In this document: piece after piece, positions 6,199 to 10,380 of the stretch | Layout of the letters: each line of letters begins with the position of its first letter | Position numbering within the stretch: the stretch's first letter is position 1 | Assembly (NCBI GenBank): GCA_934371475.1 | Contig: CAKRNX010000074.1 | Span: forward strand, 1-10,380 | Reading direction: 5' to 3' | DNA: 10,380 bases | Source of the DNA: an uncultured Lachnospiraceae bacterium | Lineage (GTDB): Bacteria; Bacillota; Clostridia; Lachnospirales; Lachnospiraceae | Notes under the pieces: generated by a model | The model's database searches: none | What the model was told of the DNA's origin: nothing | What the model saw: the letters and a program-made list of their open reading frames with translations, nothing else | Position numbers and translations under genes: made by a program

Positions 6199-6217
6199 AT
6201 CCTGCCGGAGGCTATGT

Positions 6218-6931
6218 CTACTGCAGTGTATCACGCAACAGCTCTTTCGTATAGTCCGAGCGCGGACTGGCAAAGAGCTGTCCCGTCTCCTGCTGCTCCA
6301 CAATCTGTCCGTCTTTCATCACCATAACCCGGTCGCACATCTGATAGATCACATTCAGGTCATGAGAGATAAACAGGATGGACAAATGCATCTCCTCCTG
6401 CAATCCGATCATCAGTTCCATGATCTGTTTCTGGATCGTTACGTCCAGAGCGGATACCGGCTCATCCGCAATCACAAAGCGTGGTCTTCCAATTAATGCT
6501 GTACCGATGCTTACCCTCTGGCGCTGGCCGCCGGAAAGTTCTCCCGGATAGCGGTTGATCTGCTCCTGGCTCAGACCGATCCTCTCTGCCATCTCCTGCA
6601 CACGCTTCCTGCGCTCCGCTGCGGGAATATGCTGCATCCGCAGAGGCTCCTCCATAATCCAGGAAATCTTCTTCGATGGATTAAGAGAAGCATAAGGATC
6701 CTGAAAAATCATCTGCGGACACTCTGTGTGATGGATAATTTCTCCGCTGTCCGTCTTTACAAAACCGAGTATTGCCTTAGAAAGCGTAGACTTTCCGCAC
6801 CCGCTCTCACCCACCAGCCCCAGAATCTCATCCTCTCTCACCTCAAAACTGATATCCCTGAGCACATTTTCTGCCTCTCGCCCCTCATGGTAAGAGGCCG
6901 TCACATGCCTCACTTCCAGTATATTTCCCAT
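6218..6931 (-). CDS. Peptide/nickel-type ABC importer ATPase, OppF/NikE-like
   Basis: This is one of two ATPases that power the importer at the inner face of the membrane. Counted from the chosen start it is 237 residues. Walker A GESGCGKST is at about 41-49, the Q-loop Gln is in MIFQDPYASLNP at 74-85, the signature LSGGQRQRVSIG is at about 132-143, Walker B FVIADEP is at 152-158, and the switch His is in ISHD at 188-191. I chose the ATG at 6931 because AGGGG lies 8 bases upstream; a GTG three codons earlier has no good site. The protein ends soon after the nucleotide-binding domain (DYTKELLRDTLQ) and lacks the C-terminal oligopeptide domain of most OppF proteins, so it resembles NikE in size. 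It is the last gene of the importer operon. Confidence 0.92.
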   Translation of the reverse strand: MGNILEVRHVTASYHEGREAENVLRDISFEVREDEILGLVGESGCGKSTLSKAILGFVKTDSGEIIHHTECPQMIFQDPYASLNPSKKISWIMEEPLRMQHIPAAERRKRVQEMAERIGLSQEQINRYPGELSGGQRQRVSIGTALIGRPRFVIADEPVSALDVTIQKQIMELMIGLQEEMHLSILFISHDLNVIYQMCDRVMVMKDGQIVEQQETGQLFASPRSDYTKELLRDTLQ

Positions 6932-6940
6932 CCGTTTCAC

Positions 6941-7042
6941 CCCTGTTTCTGACTGCTTTTCCTGCGCATCTCCGCATCTGCACTCCGTTTCGGTCGGCGC
7001 AGATCATCTGCTGAGATGAAAGTCATCTCTTATCTGATATAT
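6941..7042 (-). other. oppD-oppF gap with covarying hairpin element, copy 1
   Basis: The gap begins right after the oppD stop. On the minus strand a 21-base segment (7020-7040) is followed by a hairpin, TCATCT-CAGC-AGATGA (7004-7019). The same layout occurs after oppA at 9759-9795. In this copy the segment's own GAGATGA can also pair with TCATCTC across a three-base loop, so two exclusive stems are possible. There is no T-run. The end of the gap holds the oppF ribosome site AGGGG. Confidence 0.6.
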
Positions 7043-7861
7043 TTACAGTTTTCTCCTTCTCCTGAGCGAACTTCTCCGGTCAGGCGCTGCGGCCAGCAGC
7101 TGCCTGGTATATTCTTCCGCAGGATGTTCCAGGATCTGCCCCACACATCCTTCTTCCACCTTTTCTCCCTGATTCATCACAATTACACGCTGACACAGAT
7201 TGCGCACCACGCCCAGGTCATGCGAGATAAACAGGATTGCCGTATGATGATCTCGGTTAATCTTCTTTAACAGCTTCAGGATCTGCGCCTGGATCGTCAC
7301 ATCCAGCGCCGTTGTCGGCTCATCGGCAATCAGCAGTGCCGGCTCCGTCACCAGCGCCGCAGCGATCATAACTCTCTGGCGCATGCCGCCTGAAAGCTGA
7401 TGCGGATATTTCCCGTACAGCTCCTCCGGATCCGGCAGCTCCACTTCCCTCATCATATCCAGCACTTTTCTGCGGCGTGTCTGCCTGTCATCCTGCGTAT
7501 GAAGGATCAGTCCCTCTTCCATCTGCCTGCCCACAGGCAGAAGTGGATTGAGCGAGGTCATAGGTTCCTGAAAAATCATGCCGATCTCTTTTCCGCGGAT
7601 CTGCCGCAGCCGCTTTTCGCCGCAGCCATTGATATTTTCCCCGCGATAAAGGATTTTCCCGGAAGAGATATCCGCATGGTGTTTCAGCAGTCCCAGAATC
7701 GACAGGGCAGTCTGGGTTTTTCCCGACCCCGACTCCCCTACAATTCCAAGTATTTCGCCTTCCTCCATCACCAGAGACAGATCCTTTACGACTCTGGTCG
7801 GAGGCTGCGTATCACAAAATTCAATATTCAAATCCACAATTTCCAGAAGATGCATCATCAT
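7043..7861 (-). CDS. Peptide/nickel-type ABC importer ATPase, OppD/NikD-like
   Basis: This is the partner ATPase of the OppF-like protein. It is 272 residues. Walker A GESGSGKT is at 42-49, the Q-loop is in MIFQEPMTSLNP at 95-106, the signature LSGGMRQRVMIA is at 156-167, Walker B LLIADEP is at 176-182, and the switch His is H214 in ISHD. The LSGGM variant is the usual OppD form. The start overlaps the oppC stop by four bases (ATGA). Three ATG codons in a row leave the exact start open by one or two residues; AAAGG upstream fits the first or second. After YTRQLLAAAP it ends in an unusual basic tail (RRSSLRRRRKL) instead of the C-terminal oligopeptide domain. Whether it transports peptides or metal cannot be told from the ATPase. 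Confidence 0.93.
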   Translation of the reverse strand: MMMHLLEIVDLNIEFCDTQPPTRVVKDLSLVMEEGEILGIVGESGSGKTQTALSILGLLKHHADISSGKILYRGENINGCGEKRLRQIRGKEIGMIFQEPMTSLNPLLPVGRQMEEGLILHTQDDRQTRRRKVLDMMREVELPDPEELYGKYPHQLSGGMRQRVMIAAALVTEPALLIADEPTTALDVTIQAQILKLLKKINRDHHTAILFISHDLGVVRNLCQRVIVMNQGEKVEEGCVGQILEHPAEEYTRQLLAAAPDRRSSLRRRRKL

Positions 7862-8664
7862 TTTCGCCTTTCTGCCGTAATCCCGTCCCCGAGGAACGAG
7901 AAGCCAAGTGCCAGCAAAATCACTGCCAGCCCCGGAAACAAAGCGCCCCAGGGCGCAGTCATCAGATACGCCTGCGCTTCTGAGAGCATCCGTCCCAGCG
8001 ATGCATCCGGCGGCTGCACGCCGATCCCCAGATAGCTCATTCCTGCCTCCGAGAGCACTGCATTGTTAAATCCAACCGCCGCCATCGATAAGATCGACGG
8101 CATCGTGTTTGGCAGAATATGCACAAACATAATCCGAAGAGACGGCACTCCCATCAGTCTGGCACTCTTGACATAGTCCATCTCCCTCTGTCCCAGAAAT
8201 TCACTTCGGGTAATTCTGGCAAAACAGGGGATAAACACAATCGTCAGCGCAAGAACCACATTGTACTTCCCCGGCCCCAGTACACTGATAAAAATCAGTG
8301 CCAACAGAATGCTCGGAAACGAGACAATCACATCATTGACACGCATCAGCAGTTCATCCGCCCATCCGCCGAAATATCCGGTAAACGCTCCCACCAACAC
8401 ACCGACCACACCGCCTGTAAGGACGGAAAGAGCCGCCACCCAGAACGTGGTGCCGGTTCCTTTCATGACACGGCTGAACACATCCCGGCCGAAATGGTCA
8501 CATCCAAACAGATGCGCCAGGGAAGGTGCCGCATAACGGGAAGCCCCATCCATGGCATCCGGATCATACGGAGTGAAAACCAGCCCGACAAGCAGAAAAA
8601 TCAGCATCAGTACCGTGATGATCATTCCCAGTCTTAAATTTGTATTTTTTCTTTTCTTTTTCAT
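7858..8664 (-). CDS. Peptide/nickel-type ABC importer permease, OppC-like
   Basis: One of two membrane permeases forming the channel. It is 268 residues. A basic N-terminus (MKKKRK) and first membrane helix (about 13-30) are followed by an outside segment with FGCDHFGRDVFSR at 53-65, close to the family LGTDxxGRDxxSR motif. Several further helices follow, at about 74-96, 110-130 and 136-150. The cytoplasmic EAA loop that docks on the ATPase is at about 160-186 (MDYVKSARLMGVPSLRIMFVHILPN), followed by SYLGIGVQPPDASLGRML at about 210-227 and a last helix near 242-259. AGAGGA before the ATG at 8664 supports the start. It overlaps the OppD-like gene by four bases. Confidence 0.95.
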   Translation of the reverse strand: MKKKRKNTNLRLGMIITVLMLIFLLVGLVFTPYDPDAMDGASRYAAPSLAHLFGCDHFGRDVFSRVMKGTGTTFWVAALSVLTGGVVGVLVGAFTGYFGGWADELLMRVNDVIVSFPSILLALIFISVLGPGKYNVVLALTIVFIPCFARITRSEFLGQREMDYVKSARLMGVPSLRIMFVHILPNTMPSILSMAAVGFNNAVLSEAGMSYLGIGVQPPDASLGRMLSEAQAYLMTAPWGALFPGLAVILLALGFSFLGDGITAERRK

Positions 8665-8757
8665 CTGATCCTCTGCCTTCCCTCTGCCGCTTCCGTAGTT
8701 TACTCTTTCTGATCTGTTCTGTCTCCCGTTTCCAATCTAGAGCCAAATATTTTTCTG

Positions 8758-9702
8758 TCAGTTTCTGATCCGGATCCTCGGATCAATTCTTCCATAAAGC
8801 ACGTCCACGATAAAATTGACGACAACCACAAGAGCCGCCACCAGAATGATAATGCCCTGCACTACAGGATAGTCCCTGTTCGAAATTGAAGAAATCAGAA
8901 GACTGCCCATTCCGGGGATCGTAAACACCTGCTCGATAATCATGCTGTTGGCTACGATATCTGCAATCGTCATCCCCCAGAACGTCAGCACGGGGATCAG
9001 CGCATTTTTCAGAATATGCCGGTACATAACCCGACGTCCCGTATTGCCTCTGGCATATGCCGTCCGCACATAATCCTGATCCAGTTCGGTAATAATCGAA
9101 CTTCTCAGCATTTTGACACACATCGCGCATCGCGGCAGCGCAATTGCAGCTGCCGGAGCCACCAGATACCCCAGAAAGCCGCCAAAGCTGTCCGATATAG
9201 AAACATACGCTCCCGGTGTAAACCATTTCAACAGCAGTCCGCATACATAGGTAATGAGAATTCCAAGAAAAAATCCGGGCACTGACATCAGGATCTGATT
9301 AACCGCCATGACCAGGCTGTCTGCCCATTTTCCCGCATGGAGCGCTGTCCAGATACTCACCGGAACAGAAATCACCAAAATCATCAGAAACGAGAGGACT
9401 GTCAGAGCCACCGTAATCGGAATTTTATCGCGCAGCATCTCACTCACCGGCATGGAATAACTGTATGATTCTCCCAGATCCCCGGAACACAGATTTTTCA
9501 GCCAGAGTGCATACCGCTCTGTTACCGGCCGGTCCAGCCCCATCTCCGAGCGTACAGCTGCCAGCTGCTCTTCCGTCGCCTCCGTGCCGAGCCTTGAGAG
9601 GGCTGCATCGCCCGGTATGACAGAAAAAGCAAAGAAAGACAGAAAAGAGACAATTAACAATGTTATAATGAGAGTTCCTATTTTTTTCATCACATATTTC
9701 AT
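8758..9702 (-). CDS. Peptide/nickel-type ABC importer permease, OppB-like
   Basis: The second channel permease, 314 residues from the chosen start. The first helix is about 8-29 (IGTLIITLLIVSFLSFFAFSVIPGD, the usual OppB opening). The outside segment holds EQLAAVRSEMGLDRPV and GDLGESY at 74-80. Further helices lie at about 96-120, 130-160 and 176-196. The EAA docking loop is at about 203-236 (DYVRTAYARGNTGRRVMYRHILKNALIP), then EQVFTIPGMGSLL at 257-269, a last helix near 283-303, and the typical end YGRIDPRIRI. I chose the ATG at 9702; the longer frame to a GTG at 9762 would begin inside a hairpin. The ribosome site is weak (AAAGGGG at 12 bases). It lies 113 bases after the solute-binding gene and 93 bases before oppC. 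Confidence 0.94.
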   Translation of the reverse strand: MKYVMKKIGTLIITLLIVSFLSFFAFSVIPGDAALSRLGTEATEEQLAAVRSEMGLDRPVTERYALWLKNLCSGDLGESYSYSMPVSEMLRDKIPITVALTVLSFLMILVISVPVSIWTALHAGKWADSLVMAVNQILMSVPGFFLGILITYVCGLLLKWFTPGAYVSISDSFGGFLGYLVAPAAAIALPRCAMCVKMLRSSIITELDQDYVRTAYARGNTGRRVMYRHILKNALIPVLTFWGMTIADIVANSMIIEQVFTIPGMGSLLISSISNRDYPVVQGIIILVAALVVVVNFIVDVLYGRIDPRIRIRN

Positions 9703-9815
9703 TATTTCCGTCTTCCCCTTTCTTCTGTACCATACCGGACCTTCCGCTTTCAAGATTGCCACCTGCGGAGGTGGAAGTCATCTCACATCTGATATTCCTG
9801 TTTTACCATAAAACT
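9703..9815 (-). other. oppA-oppB gap with covarying hairpin element, copy 2
   Basis: About 20 bases past the binding-protein stop, a 21-base segment (9775-9795) is followed on the minus strand by the hairpin CCACCT-CCGC-AGGTGG (9759-9774). It has six pairs and a four-base loop but no T-run, so it is not a standard terminator. It matches copy 1 after oppD in position, spacing and stem. In this place a hairpin commonly protects the binding-protein message so that it outnumbers the permease message; that role is an inference. Confidence 0.6.
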
Positions 9816-10380
9816 TTATGAAACTTTATAAATCTTCGCCATATCCTGCACATACAGCGGATAGAACGTGTATCCCGCATAGCTGCTGCGCAGCACCACA
9901 TCGCTGGCCATATCCTGAATATAGACATTGGCCGCATCTTCGCACAGCAGAGTCTCCATCTGCTTATACAGCTCTACCTGCTTGTCATCGTCCGTGCATG
10001 CCCTTACTTCCTGATACAGTTTGTCATACTCTTCATTATTGTAATTGACAAAGTTGTTGGAAGCATCGGAGACAAAACGCTCCAGCAGCGCTCTTGCGCT
10101 GAGATAGGACGCGTCCACACCTACTACTGTTGACTGGTAATTCCGCTCCGCGTACACATCAGAAAGCCAGCTGTCCCACTCTACCTGCTGGATTTTGGCG
10201 GTAATGCCCACCTGCTTGAGCTGCTCTACAATTACCTGCGCCGCATCCACATGCTGCTGATAGTTGCTGGGCACCGTGATCGTCATCTCAAATCCGTCCG
10301 GATATCCCGCCTCAGTCAGCAGTTCTTTCGCTTTCTCCAGATCCTGGCTGTAATGGTCGGCCAGCTCCGGCATATAGTAT
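9816..10380 (-). CDS. Extracytoplasmic solute-binding protein, family 5 (C-terminal part)
   Basis: This lipoprotein-type receptor captures the substrate outside the cell and delivers it to the OppBC-like channel. Only the last 187 residues are in the window; the frame runs off the right edge, so the signal peptide and N-terminal lobe are not seen. Features of the SBP_bac_5 C-terminal half are clear: YYMPELADHYSQDLEKAKELLTEAGYPDGFEMTI at the start, then DAAQVIVEQLKQVGITAKI, EEYDKLYQEVRACTDDDKQVELYKQMETLLCEDAANVYIQ, and the C-terminal LYVQDMAKIYKVS. It is the upstream gene of the importer. Family 5 includes binders of oligopeptides, dipeptides, glutathione and nickel; the visible part does not decide between them. 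Confidence 0.93.
   Translation of the reverse strand, partial: YYMPELADHYSQDLEKAKELLTEAGYPDGFEMTITVPSNYQQHVDAAQVIVEQLKQVGITAKIQQVEWDSWLSDVYAERNYQSTVVGVDASYLSARALLERFVSDASNNFVNYNNEEYDKLYQEVRACTDDDKQVELYKQMETLLCEDAANVYIQDMASDVVLRSSYAGYTFYPLYVQDMAKIYKVS

Larger units (their letters stand above)
5857..6217. other. 361-base intergenic region between the importer and sigma-fab operons
   Basis: No convincing gene lies here. From the importer side it holds a hairpin with a TTCG loop just past oppF (6183-6198), a two-copy tandem repeat (6088-6178), a nested hairpin with T-run (5983-6059), a small T-rich hairpin (5951-5971) and an AT-rich stretch with a possible promoter (5922-5952). A plus-strand frame through the tandem repeat has no ribosome site and reflects the repeat itself. 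Confidence 0.7.

Noticed and set aside
5947..6496. Plus-strand frames through the tandem repeat (about 71 and 132 codons)
   Set aside because: They are open because the 46/45-base unit repeats without stops, have no ribosome site, and overlap oppF on the other strand. The repeated peptide pattern mirrors the DNA repeat.
8695..8715. Possible third copy of the importer-gap element after oppB
   Set aside because: About two thirds of positions match only if a gap is allowed, and no hairpin stands beside it. This is within what chance would give.
9702..9762. Longer OppB start at the GTG at 9762
   Set aside because: The extra 20 residues are charged and unlike permease N-termini, and the GTG lies in a hairpin stem. 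The ATG at 9702 gives the usual OppB opening.

Overview
This window looks like chromosome from a low-to-middle GC Clostridia, most likely Lachnospiraceae. The reasons are the fused type II fatty-acid gene order with FabK as enoyl reductase, purine-rich AGGAGG-type ribosome sites, and the style of the sigma factor and small membrane protein pair. The genus cannot be read from the sequence. All recognised genes are on the minus strand, so the biology reads from high to low coordinates.

Right half (10380 down to 6218): a peptide/nickel-type ABC importer operon. It holds the C-terminal part of an extracytoplasmic solute-binding protein (cut by the window edge), two permeases (OppB-like, OppC-like) and two ATPases (OppD-like, OppF-like). 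The ATPases are short and lack the usual C-terminal oligopeptide domain. Two gaps in this operon carry copies of the same small element. It has a near-identical 21-base segment beside a hairpin whose stem differs by compensating base-pair changes.

Middle (6217 to 5857): a 361-base gap. It contains a two-copy 46/45-base tandem repeat with internal inverted repeats, two terminator-like hairpins that would end the importer transcript, and a possible promoter for the next operon.

Left half (5856 down to 376): a tight operon starting with an ECF-type sigma factor (GTG start) and a 79-residue single-pass membrane protein, then acpP, fabK, fabD, fabG, fabF and fabZ. Gene joins are 4-base, 1-base and 13-base overlaps or very short gaps, apart from a 119-base gap before fabZ where related operons carry accB. 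The encoded enzymes give malonyl loading, condensation, keto reduction, dehydration and enoyl reduction on ACP. Acetyl-CoA carboxylase (accBCDA) and fabH are not here. The sigma/membrane-protein pair at the head of the operon suggests, but does not prove, that fatty-acid elongation genes are co-expressed with an envelope-sensing regulator.

Far left (1 to 375): two hairpins followed by T-runs on the plus strand, a possible last 17 codons of a convergent plus-strand gene, and a weak unrecognised minus-strand reading frame.
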